From the NCBI GenBank assembly GCA_964529795.1, contig CAZGXM010000065.1, positions 1 to 14,754 on the forward strand: 14,754 nt of DNA. Direction: 5' to 3'. Source of the DNA: CAZGXM01 sp964529795. Its GTDB lineage: Bacteria > Bacillota > JADQBR01. Below are positions 1-8,434 of this stretch, piece after piece. A model generated the notes under the pieces. That model did no database searches. It saw only the letters and a list, made by a program, of their open reading frames with translations, and had not been told where the DNA came from. Positions within the stretch are counted from its first letter, which is position 1. Each line of letters begins with the position of its first letter. Made by a program: the position numbers and the translations under genes.

Positions 1-676
1 TACGATGTTTAACCACTGCTTTAATAGTTTTCAAAAGATCATAACCTGCTTTGGGACTAAAAATATATAAATTCCCCAAATGAGTCCAATTCCCAAACAT
101 ACACATTCCGGAAAAATCGGTCGCTTGATTGAGCACCAGCCTATCTAAAAGAATAATTTTATCGTCCAAATATACCTCAGTTTGCGAAAAATATTTTTCA
201 AAGCTAAACTTTTCTCCAAATTTTTCCCTTCCGGGCGCCAAAATATCTGCCAGCAAAACACTGCTTTCCTTTCTAAGATATAATTCTAAGTTGCTTTCAA
301 AATTAGAATTAGCAAATGGTATAGTGGGGTGGGGAAAATATTCCAAAAATCCACCGTTATCTACGTGAAAAATAATTTTTTGTTTTACAGGTTTGCCATT
401 GCTTCGGTAAATCTTTGCAGCGGATTGGGTTGCAAGGCAAAGCATAGCCCCTTCCTTTACTGTACCATTAATATAATAATTATCTCCGCCTAACATCCCT
501 CCAGTGGGATTCATGATATAAAGTAACATACTTCCTGGATTCTCTGGATATAAAGGTCTACTTAATTTTAGAGGTATTTTTGCAAACGCTTCCTGCAGGA
601 CGGCCTTACCAGCTTTCATTTCTACAGTGAAATTTGCCTCCCCGACTTTCCCCACAGAACTCTGATATACTAACAT
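1..676 (-). CDS. ureD: Urease accessory protein UreD (UreH), 3' end outside window
   Basis: UreD is the scaffold that binds apo-urease and, with UreF and UreG, helps deliver nickel to the active site. Reading back from an ATG at 676-674 gives 225 codons that stay open to the window edge. The sequence begins MLVYQSSVGKVGEANFTVEM and carries family-typical blocks: PTGGMLGGDNY near residue 60, FPHPTIPFANS near 115 and ILAPGREKFGEKF near 145. UreD proteins are usually about 260-280 residues, so roughly 40-50 C-terminal residues lie beyond position 1. The start overlaps the ureG stop by 7 bases (ATGTTAG), which suggests translational coupling. It is the last visible gene of the urea operon. Identification rests on these motifs and on context, and both agree. 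Confidence 0.93.
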   Translation of the reverse strand, partial: MLVYQSSVGKVGEANFTVEMKAGKAVLQEAFAKIPLKLSRPLYPENPGSMLLYIMNPTGGMLGGDNYYINGTVKEGAMLCLATQSAAKIYRSNGKPVKQKIIFHVDNGGFLEYFPHPTIPFANSNFESNLELYLRKESSVLLADILAPGREKFGEKFSFEKYFSQTEVYLDDKIILLDRLVLNQATDFSGMCMFGNWTHLGNLYIFSPKAGYDLLKTIKAVVKHR

Positions 677-1284
677 TCTATCCCCTCTAACAGCGCATAT
701 TTCTTAATCCAGTTAATTACTTCGGGTAGTCCCTCTTCTGTAAACAAATTAGTAAAAATGAAGGGCCTATCCTGGCGCATTTTTAATGAATCTCGGTGCA
801 TTACTTTAAGATCGGCATGCACATAGGGAGCCAAGTCCACTTTATTAATTATCAACAAATCCGAGCGGGTAATACCCGGGCCACCTTTTCGAGGAATTTT
901 ATCCCCGTCTGCCACATCAATCACATAGATTGTTACATCAACAAGTTCTGGACTAAAGGTTGCCGCTAAATTATCTCCCCCGCTCTCCACAAAAATTATG
1001 TCCAAATCTAAAAACTTCTTTTCCAATTGGGCTATTGCCTCTAAATTCATCGATGCATCTTCCCGGATTGCGGTGTGGGGACATCCTCCAGTTTCCACGC
1101 CCACGATTCTCTCCTGGGAAAGCACACTGTTCTTCGTAAGAAACTCCGCATCTTCTTTAGTATATATATCATTGGTAACTACCGCAATACTATATTGGGC
1201 AGTTAACCGACGCGTAAGTTTTTCTATTAATGCGGTCTTTCCGGATCCTACCGGGCCACCTACCCCAATTCGTACAGGTCTCAT
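670..1284 (-). CDS. ureG: Urease accessory GTPase UreG
   Basis: UreG is the SIMIBI-class GTPase that carries nickel and couples GTP hydrolysis to metallocentre assembly in the UreDFG-urease complex. The 204-residue protein has the family's usual length. Visible motifs are the P-loop GPVGSGKT at residues 10-17, the nickel-binding Cys-Pro-His at 68-70 within GGCPHTAIRED, ESGGDNLAATFSPEL at 100-114, and the guanine-specificity motif NKVD at 147-150. The ATG at 1284 is preceded by AAAGGGGAG at good distance and lies 17 bases after the ureF stop. Its own stop overlaps the start of ureD. There is no His-rich N-terminal extension, so nickel storage would fall to UreE or to other proteins. All key residues are intact. 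Confidence 0.98.
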   Translation of the reverse strand: MRPVRIGVGGPVGSGKTALIEKLTRRLTAQYSIAVVTNDIYTKEDAEFLTKNSVLSQERIVGVETGGCPHTAIREDASMNLEAIAQLEKKFLDLDIIFVESGGDNLAATFSPELVDVTIYVIDVADGDKIPRKGGPGITRSDLLIINKVDLAPYVHADLKVMHRDSLKMRQDRPFIFTNLFTEEGLPEVINWIKKYALLEGIEC

Positions 1285-1301
1285 ACCACTTCTCCCCTTT
1301 G

Positions 1302-1973
1302 CTAAGACATAAATAATCTTGAATACAAATCCTCATGCTGCATAGCCATAATATCAAGCAGAGGAGTGGAAGCACCCAAGTCATTCCATCCCATACTCTC
1401 AATATTATCGACACACCGTTTTATATTGCCAGCTAAACTGGCGATTATTTTTTGGGCCTCCATTTGCCCAAGAGACAGTAAACGCTGTGCGTTACTTACC
1501 ATGGCAGCTATACCGTTGTGTAGATAAGCCAGTACAGCTGTTCTTTCATCAATCCCCGTGGTCGCCAGTACCAGTAATCCAAAAGCTATGGGATGATATC
1601 CCATACAAATACCTTTATTAATCCACTCTTGATATAATCTGATAACAGGATAATCAGCAATTTGCAATGCTACTTGTAACATCTGCCTTCCAGTCCTGGC
1701 ATTTCCTTCGCGGCTTTCTTTAGCATGTTTTAAAGCACTCAGTAATTCATCAAGCCGCCTAATGTGTTCGTATTCTTCTGTTACAGCATGCCGCATAGTC
1801 AAAGCCACGGCCAAGCCGTCTCCTGGAATTAAAGAACTTGTTAAATAAGAAGATAACCATTTTCCTAAGGTTGAAGCATCCTGAACCATTCCCTGCTGCA
1901 CAAAGGTTTCTAGGCCATACGAGTGAACATAACTTCCCGTGGGAAAAGCGGAATCAGTTATTTGGAGCAGCAC
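1302..1973 (-). CDS. ureF: Urease accessory protein UreF (start uncertain)
   Basis: UreF bridges UreD and UreG and gates GTP-dependent nickel insertion into apo-urease. Clear family signatures are LLQITDSAFPTGSY at the N-terminus, SLIPGDGLAVAL, AFGLLVLATTGIDERTAV, LHNGIAAMVSNAQRLL, and a C-terminus LLDIMAMQHEDLYSRLFMS that is near-identical to the family end. I chose the GTG at 1973-1971, which gives 223 residues, the usual UreF length. The choice is unsatisfying: no Shine-Dalgarno sequence sits in front, and the two nearby ATGs (1990 and 1984) are in another frame. The same frame stays open upstream to an ATG at 2180, but that would overlap ureE by about 190 bases and add about 70 residues with no UreF character. 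A one-base indel just after the ureE stop is another possibility. Function is certain; the start is not. Confidence 0.85.
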   Translation of the reverse strand: MLLQITDSAFPTGSYVHSYGLETFVQQGMVQDASTLGKWLSSYLTSSLIPGDGLAVALTMRHAVTEEYEHIRRLDELLSALKHAKESREGNARTGRQMLQVALQIADYPVIRLYQEWINKGICMGYHPIAFGLLVLATTGIDERTAVLAYLHNGIAAMVSNAQRLLSLGQMEAQKIIASLAGNIKRCVDNIESMGWNDLGASTPLLDIMAMQHEDLYSRLFMS

Positions 1974-1989
1974 TAGCAGTGCATTATCA

Positions 1990-2439
1990 TCACAGTTTGT
2001 GCGAATGACCTTCTTTCCATCTTTTGAAGGCCACCTTCTGTTTTTTATGAAGGGGGTTAAATCCCTGTTTTTGTAAAGCTTCCCATAGCGGTGCATCATA
2101 GACCGTGACCACCTCGCTTTCAGTAATAATAACGGGGACATGCCTGTTACCCAGAAAATAGCACACTTCACCCATTTCATTGATGTTTCCGGGGTTAATA
2201 GAAATGACCTCTTCAGGAAGCAAATTTACCACCACTGCATACTCCGATTCTAGAATTAAGATATCACCATCTGTTAAACCTGTATTATCCTCTAAGTAAA
2301 TCCCGATATCCCTGCCACGAGTGCTCACTTTACGCAGCACACGTTTCTCTAACTCATACCAATGTAGGTTAACTGTATCAATTTCCCTATCTCCAAGTTG
2401 TCCATGATAAACATTTCCCAAAATATTCTTCACCAGCAT
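1990..2439 (-). CDS. ureE: Urease accessory nickel metallochaperone UreE
   Basis: UreE is a dimeric nickel chaperone that hands Ni2+ to the UreG/UreF/UreD complex. The product is 149 residues when started at the ATG 2439-2437, which has AGGAG eight bases upstream. A TTG one codon earlier is less likely. The conserved nickel-binding histidine lies in GNRHVPV at residue 100. The N-terminal substrate-binding-like half contains RGRDIGIYLED near residue 42-52. The tail ends GHSHKL, with only two histidines, unlike the long His-rich tail of Klebsiella UreE and closer to the short tail of the Bacillus pasteurii protein. The gene begins 16 bases after the ureC stop and runs into the region where the ureF start must lie. 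Confidence 0.96.
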   Translation of the reverse strand: MLVKNILGNVYHGQLGDREIDTVNLHWYELEKRVLRKVSTRGRDIGIYLEDNTGLTDGDILILESEYAVVVNLLPEEVISINPGNINEMGEVCYFLGNRHVPVIITESEVVTVYDAPLWEALQKQGFNPLHKKQKVAFKRWKEGHSHKL

Positions 2440-2455
2440 CAAATAGTCTCCTAAC

Positions 2456-4174
2456 CTAAAATAGAAAGTAGCGTTGTGCCATGGATAATTCCGCTGCCGG
2501 CAGGCAGGTAATTAATTTACCGTCTACTTTTACCTCATATGTTTCCGGGTCCACTTCAATAGTTGGCATACTGTCATTATGTTTCATATCTTTTTTGTTA
2601 ATGTTACGGCAGCCTTCTACCGGAACCACCATTTTCTCTAAAGCCAATTTATCGCCAATACCACCGTCAAAGGCTGCTTTGGAAACAAAAGTAGCACTTG
2701 TTCTGTACTTGGCCTTCCCTAAACTTCCAAACATTTCCCTACCCCAGACAGGCTGTGGAGTAGGTATGGAAGCATTAGCATCCCCCATCTGGGCATAGCA
2801 AATCATACCACCTTTAATAACCATTTCCGGCTTTACTCCAAAAAACTTAGGATGCCATAGAACCAAATCAGCAAGTTTTCCCGGCAATATGGACCCTACA
2901 TACTTTGAAATGCCATGGGTTATCGCTGGATTAATGGTATACTTCGCAAGATACCTTTTAACCCGAAAATTATCATTGTTTCCCGTTTCCTCAGGAAGAC
3001 TACCTCTTTGTTTCTTCATCTTATCAGCGGTCTGCCAAGTGCGGATAATTACTTCCCCAACCCGCCCCATAGCTTGGGAATCAGAAGCCATCATGCTAAA
3101 AACACCCAAGTCATGAAGAATGTCTTCCGCCGCAATGGTTTCTGCCCTAATACGTGAATCGGCAAATGCCACATCTTCCGGAATCTTACTGTCCAAATGA
3201 TGACAAACCATTAACATATCCAAATGTTCTTCCATAGTGTTTACCGTAAAAGGCCGCGTGGGGTTTGTGGACGACGGCAGAATATTGGGAAAAGCTGCTA
3301 TTTTAATGATATCAGGGGCATGCCCACCACCTGCACCTTCCGTATGATAAGTATGAATAACCCGATCGGCAATGGCTTCTATGGTATCTTCCACAAAACC
3401 CGCTTCATTCAGGGTATCGGTATGAATGGCTACCTGTACGTCATATTTATCCGCTACCCTTAAACAGGCATCAATGGCCCCGGGGGTGGAACCCCAATCC
3501 TCATGCAATTTTAACCCTAGAGCTCCCGCTAATACCTGTTCTTCAAGAGGGCCCTCACTGGAACAGTTGCCCTTAGCTAAAAACCCCGTATTAACAGGAA
3601 AGTGTTCTGCAGCTTCTAACATTTTTTCAATGTTCCATTTGCCTGGGGTGCATGTGGTAGCATTAGTGCCTGTTGCAGGGCCGGTGCCCCCTCCAATCAG
3701 GGTGGTTACTCCTGATGCCAGGGACGTTTCCACTTGTTGGGGAGAAATAAAATGAATATGAGCATCAATGCCACCCGGGGTAACTATCAATCCCTCTCCT
3801 GCCAGCACCTCGGTGGATGCACCAATCACTAAATTGTCCTCAACTCCGTCCATGGTATCGGGGTTACCCGCTTTACCGATTCCCACTATTTTCCCATCTT
3901 TAATACCAATATCAGCTTTCACAATTCCCCAATAATCCATAATAATTGCATTTGTAATGACCAGGTCCAATACCCCTTCATCACGTTTGGCTTGAACAGA
4001 CTGTCCCATGCCGTCACGGATTACTTTACCGCCGCCAAACTTACATTCATCACCGTAAAAAGTATAATCTTTTTCTATTTCAATTAATAGGTCCGTATCA
4101 GCCAGACGTACTCTATCGCCTGTGGTAGGGCCAAATATTCCCGCATAATCACGCCGTTTTATTGTCAGAACCAC
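2456..4174 (-). CDS. ureC: Urease subunit alpha UreC
   Basis: UreC is the catalytic subunit of the nickel enzyme that hydrolyses urea to ammonia and carbamate in the cytoplasm. The 572-residue length is typical. The dinuclear nickel site is complete: His139 and His141 (AHIHFIS), the carbamylated bridging Lys222 (GLKLHEDWG), His251 (AIHTDTLNE), His277 (HTYHTEGAGGGH) and Asp365 (MASDSQAMG). The flap cysteine Cys324 and catalytic His325 lie in MVCHHLDSKIPEDVAFADSR. These numbers are offset by two from the well-studied B. pasteurii enzyme. The start is a GTG at 4174, one base after the ureB stop, with AAGGGGG inside the ureB end as ribosome binding site. Translation is therefore probably coupled to ureB. 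An active urease is expected. Confidence 0.99.
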   Translation of the reverse strand: MVLTIKRRDYAGIFGPTTGDRVRLADTDLLIEIEKDYTFYGDECKFGGGKVIRDGMGQSVQAKRDEGVLDLVITNAIIMDYWGIVKADIGIKDGKIVGIGKAGNPDTMDGVEDNLVIGASTEVLAGEGLIVTPGGIDAHIHFISPQQVETSLASGVTTLIGGGTGPATGTNATTCTPGKWNIEKMLEAAEHFPVNTGFLAKGNCSSEGPLEEQVLAGALGLKLHEDWGSTPGAIDACLRVADKYDVQVAIHTDTLNEAGFVEDTIEAIADRVIHTYHTEGAGGGHAPDIIKIAAFPNILPSSTNPTRPFTVNTMEEHLDMLMVCHHLDSKIPEDVAFADSRIRAETIAAEDILHDLGVFSMMASDSQAMGRVGEVIIRTWQTADKMKKQRGSLPEETGNNDNFRVKRYLAKYTINPAITHGISKYVGSILPGKLADLVLWHPKFFGVKPEMVIKGGMICYAQMGDANASIPTPQPVWGREMFGSLGKAKYRTSATFVSKAAFDGGIGDKLALEKMVVPVEGCRNINKKDMKHNDSMPTIEVDPETYEVKVDGKLITCLPAAELSMAQRYFLF

Positions 4175-4175
4175 T

Positions 4176-4547
4176 TTATTTTACCCCCTTGAAGCCTTTG
4201 GCTTTAGCTATGCTTATACTCTTGGTTTTAGTTCCGGAATTAACGATAAATCCACCAGTGAGGTTATTCAGTCCATAAACTGCCTGTTTGCCTCCAAGGT
4301 TAACCAGAGTCACTGTCTTTTCTTCACCGGGTTCAAAACGAACTGCCGTTCCAGAAGGTATATTTAAACGCATTCCAAAAGCTTTGCTGCGATCAAATTC
4401 CAAGGCCTTATTGACCTCAAAAAAATGAAAATGTGACCCAACTTGAATAGGCCTATCTCCGGTGTTGGCCACCCGAATACTTTCGGTTACCCGTCCGGCA
4501 TTACAAGTAATGTCGCCATCAGCTACCAAATACTCACCAGGTTTCAT
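4176..4547 (-). CDS. ureB: Urease subunit beta UreB
   Basis: UreB is the small beta subunit that packs with UreA and UreC into the (alpha beta gamma)3 urease trimer and supports the active-site flap. The 123-residue protein starts MKPGEYLVADGDI and contains the family block RPIQVGSHFHFFEVNKALEF near residues 32-51, then FGMRLNIPSGTAVRFEPGE and GGKQAVYGLNNLTGG. The ATG at 4547 has GGAGG close upstream and lies 10 bases after the ureA stop. The gene is separate from ureA, as in Bacillus and Klebsiella and unlike the fused subunit of Helicobacter. Nothing appears missing. Confidence 0.98.
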   Translation of the reverse strand: MKPGEYLVADGDITCNAGRVTESIRVANTGDRPIQVGSHFHFFEVNKALEFDRSKAFGMRLNIPSGTAVRFEPGEEKTVTLVNLGGKQAVYGLNNLTGGFIVNSGTKTKSISIAKAKGFKGVK

Positions 4548-4557
4548 CCTCCATCAC

Positions 4558-4860
4558 CTACCTTATAGGATCATGTATTGTTACTAATTTTGTCCCATCA
4601 GGGAATGTAGCCTCTACTTGAATTTCATCAATCATTTCTGCCACTCCATCCATCACATCATCGTTTGTGAGAATAGTTATCCCGTATTGCATTAATTCCG
4701 CTACGGACTTACCATCTCTGGCCCCTTCCATTACTTGAGCGGTAATTAATGCTACCGCCTCCGGATAGTTCAGTTTTAGTCCCCTTTTTTTTCGCTTTAG
4801 CGCTAAATCAGCAGCCACAGTAATTAGGAGTTTTTCCATTTCCCTAAGCGTTAAATGCAT
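4558..4860 (-). CDS. ureA: Urease subunit gamma UreA
   Basis: UreA is the gamma subunit of the urease trimer. With the ATG at 4860 the product is 100 residues, exactly the usual length, and it begins MHLTLREMEKLLI, close to the canonical MHLTPREKEKL. The run RKKRGLKLNYPEAVALI and the block GITILTNDDVMDGVAEMI are typical of the family. An ATG 15 bases further upstream was rejected because the strong ribosome binding site GGAGGGGG lies between the two and serves the second. Only 44 bases separate this start from the urtE stop, with no terminator or obvious promoter, so the urease genes are probably read through from the transporter genes. Confidence 0.97.
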   Translation of the reverse strand: MHLTLREMEKLLITVAADLALKRKKRGLKLNYPEAVALITAQVMEGARDGKSVAELMQYGITILTNDDVMDGVAEMIDEIQVEATFPDGTKLVTIHDPIR

Positions 4861-4904
4861 TGTGTCCCCCTCCATTTTTCCATAACATTTTTCTTTTTTA
4901 TCTC

Positions 4905-5597
4905 TTAAATGGCCAAATGCTCCTTAACCACATTTTCAGTTAGTTGGTTGATATATCCCTGAAAAACAATAATCCCCTTTTCCATAATATAAAAGTAATC
5001 TGCCAGTTCCAATGCGAAGTCCAGGTATTGTTCTACCAACAGTATTGAGATATTACTTTCCTCTCGTATGGCTCGAATAGCTTTGGCAATGTCCAGGATA
5101 ATGGAAGGTTGTATCCCTTCCGTAGGCTCATCCAGCAGCAAGAGCTTCGGACGCATTAGCAAAGCCCGTGCTATAGCCAATTGCTGCTGTTGGCCTCCGC
5201 TTAGATCCCCGCCCCTCCGCGAAAGCATGGTTTTCAGTACCGGGAACATTTGATAAATTTCTTCCGGAATATCCTGCTTTCTATCTTGAGTTTCCAAACC
5301 CAATAGAAGATTTTCATAAACGGTTAGTTGGGGGAAAATGTCTCGGCCTTGAGGAACATAACCAATTCCTTGTTGCGCCCTTTTTTCCGGTGGCCAACCG
5401 GTAATATCTTCACCATTGAACTTTACCACTCCGGTCCGTGGCTTCAATAAACCCATGATGCTTTTTAACAAAGTAGTTTTCCCTACCCCATTCCTGCCCA
5501 TGAGACATACCACTGTCTTCTCTGGAACCTCTAAATTGATATCTTTTATGATGATACTTTCTCCATAATAAACATCTAAATTACTAATGTTTAACAT
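4905..5597 (-). CDS. urtE: Urea ABC transporter ATP-binding protein UrtE
   Basis: UrtE is one of the two cytoplasmic ATPases that power the UrtABCDE urea importer. With the ATG at 5597 the product is 230 residues. It has Walker A GRNGVGKT at 34-41, the Q-loop in YVPQGR near 82, the signature LSGGQ at 132-136 and Walker B LLLLDE at 152-157. The stretch DEPTEGIQPSI after Walker B separates UrtE from the related branched-chain amino acid ATPase LivF. The usual H-loop histidine is replaced by Gln in LVEQYL, as is normal in this subfamily. The start lies inside the end of urtD (14-base overlap) and uses GAGGA as ribosome binding site. A GTG at 5606 is possible but too close to that site. Confidence 0.96.
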   Translation of the reverse strand: MLNISNLDVYYGESIIIKDINLEVPEKTVVCLMGRNGVGKTTLLKSIMGLLKPRTGVVKFNGEDITGWPPEKRAQQGIGYVPQGRDIFPQLTVYENLLLGLETQDRKQDIPEEIYQMFPVLKTMLSRRGGDLSGGQQQQLAIARALLMRPKLLLLDEPTEGIQPSIILDIAKAIRAIREESNISILLVEQYLDFALELADYFYIMEKGIIVFQGYINQLTENVVKEHLAI

Positions 5598-6348
5598 TTT
5601 TATCACATCCTCGTCCCAGATATACCTCTATTACTTTGGGATCGTTTTGTACTCTATCCACCGGCCCTTCACATAAAATTCGACCTTCATGCATCACGGT
5701 TACCTTCTTAGCAAACTGCCTCACAAATTCCATATCATGTTCAACTACCATCACAGCCCTGTTTTTAGTAATATCTTGAAGCAATTGACCGGTCTTTTCA
5801 GTTTCTTTTTTTGTCATTCCGGCAACCGGCTCGTCTAAGAGAAGTAACTTCGGTTGTTGCACCAGTTGCATACCAATTTCCAACCACTGTTTTTCACCAT
5901 GGGATAAAGATCCGGCTTTAATATGGGCTTTAGAAATTAGTCCGATGGTTTCTAAAGTAGTATAAATTAACTCGGTTTGTTGGGCAGTTAAGTGTGCAAA
6001 TAGGGCGTGATAGAGCCCCCTGTTTTGTTTGGCAGACAGTTCCAGATTTTGAAATACCGTAAGCTTGGTAAAAACCGAGGGTGCCTGAAATTTTCTGCTA
6101 ATTCCAAGTTCTACAATTTTGTGCTCTTGCTTTCTGGTAATATCAATTCCATCACCAAACATAACTCTACCTGTTGCGGGCTTTACTTTGCCGCAAATCA
6201 CATCGAGCAGGGTAGTTTTTCCTGCCCCGTTTGGCCCAATCAAAAAACGCAATTCCCCATATTCCACGTGAAAATTCACTTCTTGAATGGCTTTAAAACC
6301 TTCAAAGTCAACCGTGATTTTTTCCAAATTAATAATTGTTCCGGGCAT
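5584..6348 (-). CDS. urtD: Urea ABC transporter ATP-binding protein UrtD
   Basis: UrtD is the second ATPase of the urea importer and pairs with UrtE under the UrtB/UrtC membrane pore. The 254-residue product has Walker A GPNGAGKT at 38-45, the signature LSHGEKQWLEIGM at 148-160, Walker B LLLLDEPVAGM at 168-178 and the H-loop His204 in VVEHDMEF. The LSHGEKQWLEIGM variant of the ABC signature is a good marker for UrtD as against LivG. The ATG at 6348 follows AGGTGA by four bases and lies 17 bases after the urtC stop. The 3' end overlaps urtE, which suggests balanced synthesis of the two ATPases. Confidence 0.96.
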   Translation of the reverse strand: MPGTIINLEKITVDFEGFKAIQEVNFHVEYGELRFLIGPNGAGKTTLLDVICGKVKPATGRVMFGDGIDITRKQEHKIVELGISRKFQAPSVFTKLTVFQNLELSAKQNRGLYHALFAHLTAQQTELIYTTLETIGLISKAHIKAGSLSHGEKQWLEIGMQLVQQPKLLLLDEPVAGMTKKETEKTGQLLQDITKNRAVMVVEHDMEFVRQFAKKVTVMHEGRILCEGPVDRVQNDPKVIEVYLGRGCDKNVKH

Positions 6349-6365
6349 GATTTCACCTGCTTTCT

Positions 6366-7457
6366 TTAGATCCTGTTAACCACATTTGTAACATCTTTGG
6401 GTACGATTTTAGAATAGTCAGGCAATGCCTTGGGCCGATATTTTTGGATAACCCTGCGCCACCAGCCCACAATACCGTCAGGAAACAATACAACGGAACT
6501 AACAAATAGGATACCTAGAGCATATAACCAAGCATCGGGAAAAGATTCACTGAGAAGACTTTTAAATGCATTTACTAAAATTGCTCCTAGCACCGCGCCG
6601 ATAAGTGTTCCTCTCCCACCTACAGCAACCCAAATAACAATTTCAATGGACGGAACGATACCCATTGCCACAGGTGAAATTATTCCAACTTGAGGAACGA
6701 AAAGCGCCCCGGCTAAACCGGCTAAACCTGCAGATACGGCAAACGCAAATACTTTAAAAATAACGGGATTGTAGCCTGAAAACCGCACTCTATTTTCCCC
6801 ATCCCGGATTGCCTCCAAGATTCTTCCCAACCTCGTTTGCGTAATCCAACGTGTAAAAAGCAGTGCCAGGCTCAAAAACAATAGAGTAATAAAATATAAA
6901 CCTAACTGTACTGAGGGTTTGGCTAAAGGATACCCTAAAATGGTTTTAAAATTGGTAATTCCATTCGTGCCTCCGGTATATGGCTGCTGGCCGATGAAAA
7001 AAATCACAAAAATCAAGGCTAGCGCTTGGGAAAGAATCGAAAAATAAACCCCTTTAATCCGGTTACGAAACGTAAACCAACCTAAAATTATTGCTAATAC
7101 AAGCGGTAGAACAACAGCCATGATCATCGCAAACCACGGATTTTGAAATGGTTTCCAAAACCAAGGAAGAATTTCCAAGCCGCTCCATACCATAAAATCG
7201 GGTAATTTCCCAGCCCCGGCCTCTAATTTAAGATACATGGCCATACTATATGCACCTAAGCCAAAAAAGACTCCATGACCCAAACTTAAAATTCCTGTAT
7301 AACCCCAAATAAGGTCTAACCCCAATGCGAGAATGGCAAATGAAAGAAATTTCCCAAGAAGGTTTAAGCGAAACTCCGAAAGAAAAGCAGGTGCTAAAGC
7401 CAGTAAAACTAGTAAAATAATTTCAAGTAACCACCGTTTTCCCAAAATATTTCTCAT
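6366..7457 (-). CDS. urtC: Urea ABC transporter permease UrtC
   Basis: UrtC is one of two inner-membrane permeases forming the urea translocation path. From the ATG at 7457, preceded by AAGGAGGG at good spacing, the product is 363 residues. The frame is open 28 codons further upstream, but that extension enters the end of urtB and has no permease character. Many hydrophobic segments are visible, beginning with LLEIILLVLLALAPAFL and LSFAILALGLDLIWGYTG. The motifs SLGHGVFFGLGAY (residues 60-75) and AIRDGENRVRFSGY belong to the LivM/UrtC permease family. The charged C-terminus should be cytoplasmic. The gene sits between urtB and urtD, and this order alone supports the Urt rather than Liv assignment. 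Confidence 0.95.
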   Translation of the reverse strand: MRNILGKRWLLEIILLVLLALAPAFLSEFRLNLLGKFLSFAILALGLDLIWGYTGILSLGHGVFFGLGAYSMAMYLKLEAGAGKLPDFMVWSGLEILPWFWKPFQNPWFAMIMAVVLPLVLAIILGWFTFRNRIKGVYFSILSQALALIFVIFFIGQQPYTGGTNGITNFKTILGYPLAKPSVQLGLYFITLLFLSLALLFTRWITQTRLGRILEAIRDGENRVRFSGYNPVIFKVFAFAVSAGLAGLAGALFVPQVGIISPVAMGIVPSIEIVIWVAVGGRGTLIGAVLGAILVNAFKSLLSESFPDAWLYALGILFVSSVVLFPDGIVGWWRRVIQKYRPKALPDYSKIVPKDVTNVVNRI

Positions 7458-7489
7458 TAATAGGTCCCTCCTTGTAAATCTCCCTATTA

Positions 7490-8398
7490 CTATCCATCCA
7501 AAGCCCTGGTTTTCACAGCAAACAAACCGGAAGGCTTCCATTGCAAGAAAAGTATTACCAGCATGAATACCAGCACTTTGCCAACTGAGGCATTGGTGCC
7601 AAACTCTAATGCTGTGTTAACCATGCCAATAGAAAGAGCCCCGGCCACGGTACCAACCAGTTTACCTACGCCTCCTAAAACCACTACCATAAACGCATCG
7701 ACAATATAGTAAGTACCGATAGATGGGCCAATGGGACCAAGCAACGTGAGGGTACTTCCGGCAACTCCCGCCAGTCCTGAGCCCAAAGCAAAGGTGTAGG
7801 CATCCACTTTCCGGGTAGGAATCCCTAAACTTGCTGCCATGTCCCGGTTTTGCATCACTGCCCGTATTCTTCTACCGCCAGCCGTACGATAAAGGTAAAA
7901 GTAAACCCCGACAATACAAAATACAGCTATAAGAATGATGAACAACCGTTTATAGGGAAGTTGTAAAGCTTCCATCACTTGAATTCCACCGTTTAACCAC
8001 GGCGGGCTGCTTACATCAACATTCGGAGCCCCGAAAATGTGTCGGGCAGCCTGCTGTAAAATCATACTAACCCCCCAGGTAGCCAGCAAGCTGTCAAATG
8101 GCCTGCCATAGAGATGGCGAATTAAAGTATGTTCCAGTACTATTCCTAATAAACCGGCTGCGAAAAATGAAACGGGAATGGCCACAATAAAGTACCATCC
8201 AAACAGACTTTGACTCACATATTTCGCGAACAATACTTGGATTATATAAGCCGTATATGCACCAATCATAATAAACTCGCCATGGGCCATATTAATCACT
8301 TTCATCAATCCAAATGTGATAGCAAGGCCGATGGCAACCAAGAGCAAAATTGAACCAACGCTAATTCCATTAAAAATCTGAAGTAAAAATACTTCCAT
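7490..8398 (-). CDS. urtB: Urea ABC transporter permease UrtB
   Basis: UrtB is the partner permease of UrtC. The ATG at 8398 has AAAGGAGGA at ideal distance and gives 302 residues, beginning MEVFLLQIFNGISVGS. The open frame continues 24 codons upstream into the urtA-urtB spacer and was not used. Hydrophobic segments alternate with the LivH/UrtB motif MKVINMAHGEFIMIGAY near residues 32-48, and the signature FALGSGLAGVAGSTLTLLGP lies in the second half. It is the short form of UrtB. Many proteobacterial and cyanobacterial UrtB proteins carry a longer N-terminal periplasmic part. It is separated from urtC by 32 bases and from urtA by 114 bases that contain a hairpin. Confidence 0.95.
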   Translation of the reverse strand: MEVFLLQIFNGISVGSILLLVAIGLAITFGLMKVINMAHGEFIMIGAYTAYIIQVLFAKYVSQSLFGWYFIVAIPVSFFAAGLLGIVLEHTLIRHLYGRPFDSLLATWGVSMILQQAARHIFGAPNVDVSSPPWLNGGIQVMEALQLPYKRLFIILIAVFCIVGVYFYLYRTAGGRRIRAVMQNRDMAASLGIPTRKVDAYTFALGSGLAGVAGSTLTLLGPIGPSIGTYYIVDAFMVVVLGGVGKLVGTVAGALSIGMVNTALEFGTNASVGKVLVFMLVILFLQWKPSGLFAVKTRALDG

Positions 8399-8434
8399 TA
8401 GAAAATCCTCCTTTCCATTCCCCCAAAAATCTGG

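Noticed and set aside
129..368. 79-codon open frame on the plus strand
   Set aside because: It lies opposite ureD, whose motifs are clear on the minus strand; its translation has no recognisable pattern.
1190..1414. 74-codon minus-strand open frame overlapping ureG and ureF
   Set aside because: It overlaps both genes in another frame, and only ureG and ureF show family motifs.
4861..4875. Upstream ATG for ureA
   Set aside because: The ribosome binding site GGAGGGGG lies after it, and the second ATG gives the canonical UreA N-terminus and length.
7458..7541. N-terminal extension of urtC
   Set aside because: It overlaps the end of urtB; the ATG at 7457 has its own good ribosome binding site.
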